DNA of 64,000 nucleotides, taken from positions 124,001 through 188,000 of the forward strand of contig NW_001799477.1 in assembly GCF_000165425.1 (NCBI RefSeq), read 5' to 3'. This stretch comes from Paramecium tetraurelia (Eukaryota; Ciliophora; Oligohymenophorea; Peniculida; Parameciidae). The position numbers and the translations under genes are program-made. This document shows, piece by piece, positions 12,601 to 24,675 of this stretch. Position 1 is the stretch's first letter. The number at the start of each line of letters is the position of its first letter. The notes below the pieces were generated by a model that saw nothing but the letters and a program-made list of their open reading frames with translations, was not told the DNA's origin and searched no databases.

Positions 12601-15600
12601 ATTAGTTACACATTAATCCTAAGTCACTCCTAAATCTGGGCAATTCGTGGGCTTATTTACACAATTTGTCGGTGATGCTCCTGCCTAAACAGTACAGGTT
12701 TCTAACCAAGACTCACAATCAGAATGTGTGAATGTAGTTCCTGTGTAATTGCTACAAGTCCTTCTCAAACAAGTGCCATTATACCAAGCGCATTCATACT
12801 TACCACTGTCTATCACACATTAATTATATGACACTCCTGCATTACTACAATTTGATTGTAATGTTGTGCATGTTGTTGGTTTATTTAGTTAACATTGAGG
12901 TAGCCATTTTTCACAATTACTATGAGTCCAGGGGCTGATACCAGTTGTGTTTGAACATGTTTTATTGATGCATGCATTATAACCTGAATTTACAGTGCAT
13001 ATGGATAACCAATTCTGACAATTTGTATGATTAAATGAGAATCCAGTTGCATTAGCACAAGTCTTAGCAGTACATGCAGTATTACCTGTATTTACAGTGC
13101 AATCAAAGTTCCAATTTTAACAATTATTGTGATTGAATGTTGTAACAAAAGATCCATGATTAGTACATGTTTTTGGTTAACATGCTGTTAATCCTGAATT
13201 GACTGTACATGTAGACAACCAGAATTAACAATTGCTATGATTGAATACAGTAACTTCACTTCCATGGTTATTGCATGTTCTACTTGTTACGCAGGATGTA
13301 CCATCATCAGATACTGTGCAGTAATATAACCAATTTGAGCAGTTTGTATGATTGAAAGTACCTAAACCATGATTACTACATGTCTTATATTCGCAATTAG
13401 TACCTGTTGGCGCTAATTTACAATAACTAAACCAATTACTACAGTTTGTACTGCTGACAGAAAAGCCAGAAGGATAATTTGTACAATGTTTCTTTTCACA
13501 TTTTGTAGTTGAATTATTAGTACAAGTAGGTAGCCATCCAGAACAAGTGATATAAGTAAAAGTACTCAATTATGATCCATAATTTTCACATGTTTTATCC
13601 ATGCAACCATCATTTGTATTATTCACAGTGCAATATGGCAACCAATTTTAACAAGTTTGGAGATTAAACGATGTAACCTGATTGCCATAATTGCTACAAG
13701 ATCTTGTGCTTATACATTTCGTAGCTGAATAATTTGGAGTGCAATAGGGTAACCAACCTCTACATTAAGATTCGTTGACAGTTCCTGAGTAGTTGTCACA
13801 TGTCTTATATTCGCAATCATATGCTATGTATGTGCATTAATTATTCCAATTATAACAGTTGGTTGATGACAATCCCATTGATTAATAGTTTGTGCATGTC
13901 TTATAATTGCAAGTGCTTTCTCCTGTTTAAAATGTACATGATAACAACCAAGATTAACAATTCGTATGATTTAGGGTACTCACATTTGAACCATGATTTT
14001 GACATGTTTTATATTTGCATGCTGTTGAACCATCATTAGTGCAAATGTCATACCAATTGTAACAGTTTGTGTGAGTAAATGTTGTAACTTAGGATCCATA
14101 ATTTGTACAAGTCTTGTCTATACAACCAGTTTAAGAGGTATTGGGTGTGCAGGTCGTCAGCCAATCCATACAATAGTATTAATCATATCTAATATTGTAT
14201 CCATTATAACTTTATAAACATGTTCTTTGAGGCACACAAGCAGCATTTGTGACTGTATTATAGGTACATTGATTGCCTATCCAATAAGGACAATAAGCAC
14301 TAAATGAATTTGTGATTGCACTACCATAATTGGTACAAGTTTTGAGTTCACATCCATTTCCACTTGCATTAGCTTTACAAATGGTTAACCATTATCCACA
14401 TTTTGCAGTAGTTGTTGATGACATACCATGATTGAAACATGTTTTGTATGTGCATCCATTGTTTGTTCCATTGACTGTGCACAAAGGATTCCATTATTCA
14501 CAATTTACATGGTTGAATATCTTGATATTGTCACCATAATCGCTGCATGTTCTTTATGAATGGCAGGCTCTCTGACTTTAACTCCTGGTGCAATGTGGTA
14601 ACCAATTCTCGCATTATGATACAGATCCAAAAGATGTGGAACTCCCACAAGTCTTATAATCACAATAAGAGAAATACAGGACTTGCTTACAGGAATTCAA
14701 ATAAGATGAACAGCTGGACCAGGCACCTGAATCTGAACATGTTCTATTCTTGCATCCAGTAGTACCATTATTGGTACACAAATAGTTCCAAGATACACAC
14801 TATACGTCTGTTACTTAACTAGGTGTAAAGTATTCATTTTTAAGTTCAGTGGCAATGCTTGTATTATAACAAGTCTTTTCTGTGCAACCAGTACCTGCAT
14901 CATTGACTGTGCAACTAGATAACCAATTTTCACAATTGATGTGATTGAAAGTAGTAACATTTGATCCATAATTTGAGCATGTTCTGTGTGTGATACAATT
15001 TTATTGTCCAAGCAAACAATGTGAATATCTACTTGAACAGTTGGCTTGAGTAGTATCTGAGAAATCTTAACAAGTTTTGATTTTGCAACCATAACATGAT
15101 TGATAATAACAATCAGATTTGAAGTTACTGCATCTGGCATCACTAACACAAACATTGATATTTTGATAGTGATTATTGCAGGTCTTATCAATACATTTGG
15201 AATTGTCGTACATAGCAGTGCATGAATATGACCAAGATTAGCAATTGGAGAAATTAATTGTTCCTGTGAAATTGGCACAAGTTTTTAGACTACAATTTGT
15301 ACTATTAGAATTGACAGTGCATTGAGGATCCCATGCTTCACAGTTTGCATGATTAAATACTGAAAAGTGTTGCCCATTGTTATAACAATTAGTTGCACAT
15401 TGATCATTTGTAGATTTCAAAGACCAGGCTTCAGACCATTTCTTACAATTGCTCTCTGTATATATTAGAGATGTGATGGCATTTGAACTAGTCTTATATG
15501 TACATCCATTATAAGAATTATTGATGGTACATCTAGTTGACCAGGCCTCACAATTGGCTTGGTTGACTGTTCCCGAGAAATTTGTACAAGTCTTTTCAAC

Positions 15601-18600
15601 ACATATGTTATTACTGCTATCGTATTTACAAGTTGAGAAGTAGCTGTCACAATTGGATTGGGAATAGGGAGTTCCAATAACAGATGTGTACATTTCGCAT
15701 AATTTCTATGTGCAACCTGTATTGTCAGTCTTCCTAGTGCAATTAAACAACCAATTTTCACAATTAGTGTGTGATACAGACCCTATAAAATTTGAGCAAG
15801 TTCTTATAGTTTCACAATCCGAGCTATTTGAATAGAATGAGCAAGTACTAAGCCAACTTGAACAGTTTGATGCATTTAAGGCGAAAGACCCATGATTTGT
15901 ACAGGTTCTACTTTCACATAATAAAGTTGACGAATTGTAGGTGCATAAAGTATTCCAAGACTAACAGTTTGCAGTGTTCTTAGTAAGGTAAGAGGGCATG
16001 TTAGTACAAGTTCGAGTGATACAACCATTTAAGGATGAATTGACAGTGCAAGTGGATAGCCAAGCATTGCAGGTTGAATCATTATAAGGTCCAAATGACA
16101 ATAAAGTAGGAGAAGCATTTGAGCAGGTTTTATCTTCACATGAGGTGCCTGCATTATTAATAGTACAAGAAGAGAGCCAATTATTGCAATTGGTGTGATT
16201 CAATACCTTAATATTGGTTCCATAATTAGTACATGTTTTCGTACTTATACAAGCAGTTGATGTGTCATTGCCTGTACAATAAGATAACCATGTATTACAA
16301 CTGACTGAAGTATATGTGGCAGGAGTGATGTTACTACATGATTTATCTTGACACCCTGTACTAGACAGATTAGTGCAGGAAGACAGCCAATTGTTACAAT
16401 TAGTATGCGTGAAACTGGTTACGATTTGTCCATAATTATAGCAAGTCTTATCAATACAACCATCATAGGTAGAATTAACAGTACAAGTGGAGAGCCAGGC
16501 ATTACAATTAGTGTGATTATAGGAACTAACTACTGCATTGGTACATGTTTTATTTTCAATGCAACCTGAATTAGTAGAATTGGCAGCGCAATATGACAAC
16601 CAAGCACTGCAATTGGCATTTGTGAATGTTGTGACTTAGTCTCCATGATTATAACAGGTTTTATTTAAACACCCATTTTAAGCCACATTAGTAGTACATG
16701 TATTCATCCAAAGTTCGCAAGTAATAGAATCAAAGGCTACCAAATATGATGCAGCCAAGGCACATGTTTTATCTTAACAACTTGTTGCATTTAAGTATGT
16801 GCATGAGGATAACCAATTCTCACAATATTAATGAGTGTAAGTTGTCAATGAAGAATTAGAACAAGTACGAATATTGATACAAGCAGTGCCAGATGTGTTA
16901 GCAATACAAGCACTCCACCATGTTTGACAATTTACATTATTGAATACAGTTACATTAGATCCATGGTTTGTACAGGATTTAGGAGTGCATGTCCTAGTGG
17001 ATCCTGTATAAGTGCAATTGGATAACCAATTCTAACAATTTGTATGACTCAATTAACTAACTTAGATGCTGTGATTATAACAACTTTTTTGTTCACATCC
17101 AATGAATGTTGATTTGACTGTGCAATCTGATAAATAAGCTTAACAAAATTCATGAGTGTAGGTAGATAGTTAGGTATCAGTACAAGATTTCAATTTGCAT
17201 GCTGATGAACTATTATTAGTGCATTGATAATTGTAACTCTCACATGTGATATGAGTAAATGTAGACAATTATGGTGAACATCCTCTGGTATTTTCACATG
17301 CAGTACCACTTACATTTACTTAACAATAACTCAACCATGAACTGCAATTCGCATAGTTGAATACTGTCACATTGCTTCCGTGATTGGTACAGGTCTTGGG
17401 TTCACAAGTTTTGCCATTCGATGTGCATATACCCAACCAAATATTGCAGCTGGCATGATCTTATGTGTTGACAAAATCATTATAATTATAGCAAGTCTTA
17501 TCTGAACATTATGATCCTGATACGTATGTGCATCTCTACAACCAAGCTTCACAATTTACATGAGATTGAACACTCACATAGGAACTATGATTAGTGCATG
17601 TCTTATCATTGCATTATCCTACCGTTGTGTAGGTACATTAGTTAAACCAAGCAACACAATTTGCGTAATTGAAAGTAGTTAAATCAGTCAACGAACATTT
17701 TCTTTTGGATATGCATCCTGTATTATCTGAATTAACTGTACAAGTATTTAACCACTGATAACAAGTATTTGAAGTGTATGATACTAATTTGGCATTAGCA
17801 CATGTCTTAGGTTAACAACTTAATGAATCAGCAGACACAGTACAAAGATAATACCAATTGTTGCAATTTGCATAGTTGAAGTCTGTTATTGAATGATTGT
17901 AACAAGTCTTTTAAGTACAAGTAGAACCTGATACTGTACATTCATCCCACCATGCATTACAGTTATTGTGATTGAATACTGTTATTGCTGAACCATAATT
18001 AGTACAGGTTCTACTAGTAATACAAGCAGTATGATCATCATTTGAACTACATTTGAATAACCAATTACTACAATTGTCATCAGTGAAATCAGTAACATTG
18101 GATCCATAGTTCTTGCAAGTTCTCTCAATACATCCATTATTAGTAGAGTTCACTGTACAAAGCGGAGACCAACCAGAACAATTACTATGAGTAAAGGTAG
18201 TCACATTTGAACCATGATTGGTACATGTTCTTGTAATCTCACAGGCAGTTTGATCAGGATTGCCAGAACATCCTGACATCCATCCCGAACAGTTTGTGTT
18301 ATTAAATACAGTTACAGCATATCCATGATTGTTACATGTTCTGTCTACACATGAAGTACCCACCCAAGCACATAATTGATCCGATATATTCTTATAACAT
18401 TGATCATAATTCAAAGCATCAGAACAATTAGTTGGTTTATCTGCACAAGTTGTGGGTTTATTAACTGTACATGATGTCATCCATGCATAACAAGAGGAAT
18501 GATTGAATTCAGTGATTCCTTGAGTGGTTGTACATGTTCTATTTACACAATTAGACCCATTCCAGTAGCATTAGACATTTGATGATGAATATGTGCAATT

Positions 18601-21294
18601 AGCTGAATATGAATATTAAGAACAGAAGGATTGTAATGCCATGCAACCAGTAGGAACAGCTACATTATTCACAACACATGTAGATAACCAATTAGCACAA
18701 TTTGCAGGAGTAAAGTTACTAATTCCAATTGTCAAACTGCAAGTTCTATTTAAACAGTAAGGAGGATCTGCAGTTGTGTTCCAAGTACAGATAGTACCAG
18801 CACTATCTTTTACACATTGATATTATGATAGTTCATTGCAAGTTGCTTTCCTGATGGTACAACCATTACCACCTATTCTACGGACTACATTGCATCTATT
18901 ATCATAACCATGACATTCACTTTTATCATCATAGCTGGTTGTATCTGGTGAATAGATACACTATCTGTCTAAGCATGAGGTTACATACCATGAGCACTTA
19001 TTTCCATTCAAAATCTATTCACATTATCTCTGAGATGTGTAAGCACTGCAATTTGTTTACATAGTCATACATCCTCCTGTTCCTGTGGCCACAACAGTAC
19101 AAGTATTCAAAAAAGTATTGCATTTTGTAAATGTGTTATAATCTGTACTTGCAGGAGCATTGCTGCAAGTTCTATCAACGCAAGTTCCAATCCAAGCACA
19201 AGGACCTCCAGAGGCATTTGTGGATGTAGCAGTACATTAAGTGGTAGTGGTCATTTAAGAACAATTTGCTGGCTTTGGAATGCAACCACTTGCAGCATTA
19301 TTAACAATACAACCTGTGAGATATGCGTTACATTAATCATTATTAGTATGTGTATTGTCAGCAGTTTGACAACTCTTATTAGCACATACTCCATTTTTCC
19401 ATTGACAAATATTGTTGTTAATATCGAATCTACAACTATTTGAGTTTTGATATTGATCACAAGTGTTTAATGGTTGACAACCACTTCCAGTTGTTGTACA
19501 TCCAGTTAGATATGAATTACAGTCCTCATATGTTTACAGTATACTGGGAGCAGTATAACATTCCTTCTTTCTGCATGAATCTCCATACCATTCACAAGCG
19601 ACATTATAAGAGTTGGTGACACATTATTATGGTATCTTCATCTCACTACATTGATATGGTCTATTCATACATCCCATACCAGTATTTCTGACTGTACATT
19701 TACTCAGATATGATTTGCACTAAGCATCAGTCACAAAATTGTTATTCACTGGAGCATTTTCACAAGTCTTATCGAAACACAACCCAGTCCAATAACAATT
19801 ATTGCCCAATGAATCTGCCATACAGTTCTCCTTCTAGAATATAACATCACAAGTCATGTCGATACATCCATTTAAAGTCCTCTTTACAGTACACAATTTG
19901 GAATAAGTTTGACATTACTCATGTGTGTTATACACGATTGGTGCATTGCTACAAGTTTTTAATCTACATTAATCTTGATACCAGAAGCATTCTCTCCCTT
20001 ATTAATCTAATAAACAAGCTTCCTTTAATTTAATATTGATGCACTCCTAATTCTGAACACATCCTCCATTTAATTTAGTTATACAACCAGATTTATATTA
20101 TTCACAATCATAATTAGTATTCAATTCCTTTGGAGCATTATCACAGGTTCTATCCACACAACCATTTTTAGATGCATTAACTGTGCAATCCAATTTGTAA
20201 TCTGAACATTTCTAATGAGTGTTGTAACTTATGTCTGCATTGCTACAACTATATTGAACACAAGATTTAACATTCCAAGAACATTTCAACAATCCACTCT
20301 AACAACTGGTTTCATCTATAAAATCTTCACATTTACTATAGGTATGACAACCACCATTCAAATTAGGTACACAACCATTTAAGAATTGTTAGCATTCCTC
20401 GAATGTTCTTAATAATTCAGATGCATTGCTACAAACTCTCTCAACACATTCCGAATCCTTCCAATAACACTATTTACCATTCTTATCAATATTACAAGCT
20501 TCACTAGTTGTGATATCCACACAATTTCCAAGGTCATCACATCCTCCACCATTTGTTAAGATACATCCTTATAAATAAGAATTACAGTCCTCATTATTCT
20601 TTATACTGATCGGAGCAGATTAACAAGATCTGTTGCCACAAGATAAACCATTCCAATTACATTTCACCTGCATGAATCTATCCCAAACACATTGCTATTC
20701 ACCTTCCTGATTTGAACATGCCCATCCACTCAATTAACATCCACCTTAAGATGAAACTGTGCAATCACTATTCACTGCTCTACACTCAGCATCACTTTTC
20801 AATGATTTTGGCAATTAACCACAATCCACACTCTTTTAACAAATCTCATTCTCCCAATAACAATAGTTCCCTTCTGTATCTTATCCACATGATAAAGCTG
20901 TCTTGTAATCAGAACACTGTCCTATCTCCACGCATTTCTCTCCATCTGTTATACACTTTCGAGATATTGCTTAGCATAATTCATTTGTAATCTATAGATA
21001 TACACTACAAGCACTAAACTCAACACATTTGTCAACCAAAAATGCACATCCTGATTAACTACTGCAATTCTGCTAATTAAATTGAGAACAAAATGTTTCA
21101 CTATCTCCTTCATATATTATCTCCTATTTTAACTTCACTTGGCATTCTCCATCCTTCCACTGACAACCTTATTTTATGCAATCATCCTGCACCATCAGCT
21201 GTAAGCATTCGCATTCATAGTCACTCCCCAAATTGATCTCTTTCCCAATCAACACCCCACTTAAAAGAAGCAAAGCCAATATCAAATGTTTCAT
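9682..21294 (-). CDS. Giant cysteine-rich surface antigen (Paramecium immobilisation-antigen type)
   Basis: A single intronless frame of 3,871 codons, stop included, runs from ATG 21294 to TGA 9682-9684. The N-terminus is a signal peptide (MKHLILALLLLSGVLIG). The C-terminus is a short hydrophobic tail (MVMIILVILLF) directly before the stop, as expected for GPI attachment. The outer thirds are Paramecium-surface-antigen repeats of roughly 60-65 residues with about eight Cys (C..GC.W....C...TC, AP/AS, then C..Y...CT...GGC). The middle is a tandem array of shorter units (see repeat at 12900-18350). Asn-Cys-Ser/Thr sequons are abundant. I-antigens are GPI-anchored coat proteins expressed one at a time under mutual exclusion. 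At roughly 400 kDa predicted, this is larger than the classical antigens of about 250-310 kDa. It could be a non-expressed or constitutive relative. Coding and family are firm; its role as a serotype antigen is inference. Confidence 0.92.
12900..18350 (-). repeat. Coding tandem repeats of about 40 residues inside the surface antigen
   Basis: The central part of the antigen repeats a unit of about 38-45 residues of the form TCxNxGsxVTxFxHxNCxxWLxxCTVNxxxxGCxxK. A clear run lies between 17911 and 18340: NHGSNVTTFTHSNCSGW, NYGSNVTDFTDDNCSNW, NYGSAITVFNHNNCNAW. The Cys, the Trp after the paired NC, and the CTVN segment are nearly invariant while the rest varies. These units are shorter than the classical repeats at either end of the protein. 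Boundaries are approximate and were read by eye. Confidence 0.75.
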
Positions 21295-21683
21295 ATTATT
21301 ATATATATTACTCTTAGAATCAATTATTTCAATAAACCATAATTCAATTCAAATTCTTCTATTTCATTATATAAAATATTTTTCATTATTTGGTACCAAA
21401 AAATCTTTTTTTTATACAATTATTAAACCAACTCTAACTCTAATCCCCATTGACTATGACATTCCAAACTCATTAGTAACACTAAAATTTATTTCTGTAT
21501 ATTTAAAAAAAAAACTAATAAATAATCATTCTCCTATGAATCATATGTATAAACCAATAGTAGTTTGCTATCCAATTAACTCTTTGATGTTATTATAATT
21601 AACTTTCCTAAAAAAAAAGATTGTTCACATTCAATATTGTAAAAACTCTGAACTATTATATTATATAAAAAACGAATTCAACT
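21295..21683. promoter_or_regulatory. Divergent intergenic region between antigen and trichocyst-like gene
   Basis: These 389 bp lie between two divergent starts and contain AT-rich DNA with A and T runs. I see no gene: frames crossing it are open only because TGA is rare. It must contain the antigen 5' flank, where serotype regulation would act. Confidence 0.4.
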
Positions 21684-22931
21684 ATGATTCATCAGAAGAT
21701 TGTTTTCTTAGCCCTGATTTGTTTAGTTTCAGGAACAACAGTTATGAAGTAAGTTATAGATTGGTTAACTTAAATAGTAATTAAGAGGTGTGATGGATTC
21801 GTATGTTAATCCAGGTGTGTAATCTTCAATAGATGAATTAACATAATCAAAGATTGGACATATGGTTATTGATTTAGCTGAAGTTACAATGAGAGTTACT
21901 GGAGCTGTAGATTCATTAGTAGAGGGAGTCAAAGCCTTTGGTCGTCAAATTGAAGAGAGATTGAATTTGGAAAATACACAATGGGAAGTTGTTGAAAGTG
22001 AACATAATGCTAAAGTTATTTCACTCAGTTCATAAGCCAATCAAGCTGAATTTGATATCAATAGAGAAAAGAAAGTATTGAATTCAGAATTGATTCCAAG
22101 ATTGCATGAATTAGATGATGTATATTATAATCATTATCATATTATAGATCTTATTAGGACTCAAAGCCAAATAAACAGACAACACTTAATCATTCAAAGA
22201 AGCTGAAGCAGCTAGAAATACATAACATGATTCATTTGTATTGACCACAACAGAATTTACTGATGCTTTAAGAAATATAGATGAAGCATTAGATTTATTA
22301 ACTGATCTATTCAAAAGTGGAGAAGTTAGAGCTGCTTTCATTGAAGTATCTGATGAATAGAAACACAAAGTCAACAAAGCTTTAAGATAAGTCAAAGCTA
22401 ATACTGAGAATTTTGGACATCAATATTCATCATTCATCTAAGCATTAACTAATTTAACAGAAGGAATCAACTTCAAAGATAGATAAGTATTAAAAGAAAT
22501 GTGTGATTTCTTGAATAGTTTAAGATTGAATATCTTTGATGCCTTGACTAAAGCTTATAAAGATGAAGACAGTTAAAAATAATAAGATGAATTAAGAAGA
22601 TCATAATTGACAGCTGAAAAAGCAGTATTTGATTAATAATATGCTGATTTCTATTAAGAAAGAGAAGATAAAACAGTTAGAATTTCTGATGTTGAAACTT
22701 TGATCTCAACTAGACAAGCTGATCTTAAAGCTTATTAAGATAGATTAAGAACTGAAAATAATAATTATTCTGCCAATCTTAAAATTCATGATGATATTGT
22801 GGTAAATCTATATTCTTATATATCATTAGTCATCTGTCTAATAAGAATTAGCAGTCTTAGCAAAGGCATTGTAAGTGGTCCAAACTCCACCATTCTTAGA
22901 TTTCTTAAATGGAAGAATTGCTAAAGCATGA
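21684..22931 (+). CDS. Trichocyst-matrix-protein-like secretory coiled-coil protein
   Basis: Trichocyst matrix proteins form the crystalline core of the exocytic trichocyst after a signal-peptide-led precursor is processed. This frame starts with a clear signal peptide (MIHQKIVFLALICLVSG) and continues as almost uninterrupted charged amphipathic helix with no cysteine cluster, ending FLDFLNGRIAKA. Introns at 22120-22147 and 22802-22829 (28 nt each) are canonical. The first is probably 21741-21759, only 19 nt (GTTATG..TATAG), giving IGQLKQQLRGVMDSYVNPG; a 37-nt alternative ending TTAAG also restores the frame. The product is 390 residues, within the usual precursor size. Family assignment rests on architecture and size, not on a diagnostic motif, so another secreted coiled-coil protein remains possible. 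Confidence 0.68.
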
Positions 22932-22970
22932 TTTTATAACATTTAATAATGTTGTAAAATAATTTATTAA

Positions 22971-23600
22971 TCATTTCTGACTTTATCGTTCTGTTTTCTA
23001 AGGCATAATTTTTTTAATTTTAAAGTCATCTGTTTTTGAAATATGTTATAATTAAAGCAAATGTATGATGTCTGATTTTTACTGATTTGCATCCTCAAGT
23101 ATAGTATTTTAGGAATTTAGATTCAAATTTGAGAAAGTTTTCACAGAAATCTTTTTACCATTAAGACTTAAATATTGTGAAGCTTCTTCGAACATGATTG
23201 CATCATAGCTATCTTAAGAATTCGCATCAATGATCTTTGCTCTGAGACAGAAAGCAAGTTTATATTCAGTATTTTATTTGCAATTTATACAATACAAACC
23301 ACCTTTCTCTTATTCCATCTTAGTACTACAAATTTTGCATTAATGGAACCATCTTTTTCTGTCTTCTAAATCTAAAATAATTTTGCAATTGTGTTCAAAA
23401 GAATCCCAAAGTGTCCTGTGTCCTGAGTCCAAACGTTGTCTAATTGTATGAAAATGGTCTATAATTTCACAGGATTGTACACCTAATAATTGGCCTTACT
23501 TTTCCTTATAAATAACTTTGAGAGTTCTTTTAAATTTCTTGTTTTAGAGTAATTGTTAAAGATTGGTTTTAAATTGTTCGTTTTCAATTATGTTTCCCAT
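22971..23600 (-). CDS. Single-domain RPA1-like protein (C-terminal OB fold with zinc ribbon)
   Basis: The uninterrupted 209-residue frame matches the C-terminal DNA-binding domain C of replication protein A large subunit: RWFHQCKICSTKM, a CxxC pair at residues 88/91, a second CxxC at 104/107 (YCINC), then the strand pattern YKLAFCLRAKIIDANSQDSY followed by FEEASQYL. In RPA1 this domain binds single-stranded DNA and holds the trimer interface. Here the other two or three OB folds of RPA1 are absent, so it is either a specialised paralogue or a cut-down subunit. Ciliates do use RPA1 paralogues at telomeres, but nothing in the sequence says this is one. Its start lies 27 bp from the divergent start of the next gene, so the two must share a promoter. 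Confidence 0.82.
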
Positions 23601-23627
23601 ATTTCTATTATTATTTTAATATTATAA

Positions 23628-24625
23628 ATGAATTAGTCCTTGTTTGAAAGTAATTTTATCAATAAGCAGCATATTTGTGAATATTTTGGAAATGTGGTAC
23701 ATATATGATATCATAGGTTTTATTAGCAACTGATTATTTAGGGGAGACTGTCTTAATCTTTTGCAATGGTGAAATACTAACCTATTAGTTGATTTAGTAG
23801 AAATAATGGGTGAATACTTCTTTATTGAAGGTGACTCCTTAACCAGAAATATTATCACTTAATGATTACAGGTTATAATTAAGTGGGAATGGACGTAAGT
23901 TCTTCCTTCTGCAAGTCGATGATCGACACGAATTCAATGTATCAATTTGGCATCGAGGTCACAAAGCCAAATGGATATTCTAACAGAGTTTAAAACTCAT
24001 TTCACATAGCAGTTTCATGTCAATAAATTTATCTGGAGATGCCCTTATGATTAGGCAATCTAACAGGATAATACTTTGGGAATTCAATTAACCATAAACC
24101 AAGATCGCTCGAAGATAATCCTTACCTTTTGAGACCTATTTAGCTTACTTCAATGAGAATAATAATGTTATAGCAGCAAAAGTGAAAAACAGTGTAGCTC
24201 TTCTAAAAAAACTCAATTGTATGTGGGTTAAGTATTAGAATATAAAGACCGAATAGGTAGCTTATATGCAATTTTACAAAAACAAGTTGATTATAATGAG
24301 TCATTTCTTATAAATTTACAAGATGAATGAATAGTTACACTTTCAGCTGGACAAAAAAATAAATTCTAAATTTTTTAATAATGAACCACAGTTCTGCTTA
24401 TATATGGGATCAATAGTTCTCGCTTAATTGTCATCTTAGGATTTAGAGTATCATAAATTAGAAAACAATGTTTGGTTGTAAGACGAGGAGTATATTACTG
24501 GAAGATTTGAGGCACAATAGATAGTGTAATCGAAGGACAAGAAAAAATTGTTCTTTTATCGAAAACGATTTGGTGGAATAGTTTTCGAGAAGAAAAATAA
24601 AATTAAATAGAAAATTTAAGAATGA
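23628..24625 (+). CDS. Unrecognised 325-residue protein, propeller-like
   Basis: Starting at ATG 23628, a 20-nt intron (23697-23716) must be removed to avoid an early TGA; a 23-nt version starting at 23694 is equally in frame. The product is 325 residues. Repeating strand blocks resemble beta-propeller blades (for example KFFLLQVDDRHEFNVSIWHR and SGDALMIRQSNRIILWEFNQ), with a basic C-terminus. No named family is evident. The 27-bp gap to the divergent RPA1-like gene and the 50-bp gap to the TRAP1 start place it in the most compact stretch of the window. Confidence 0.75.
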
Positions 24626-24675
24626 ATTTTTAATATTCTTTGGTTAAATGACTTTACCACAAATAATTTTAATTT

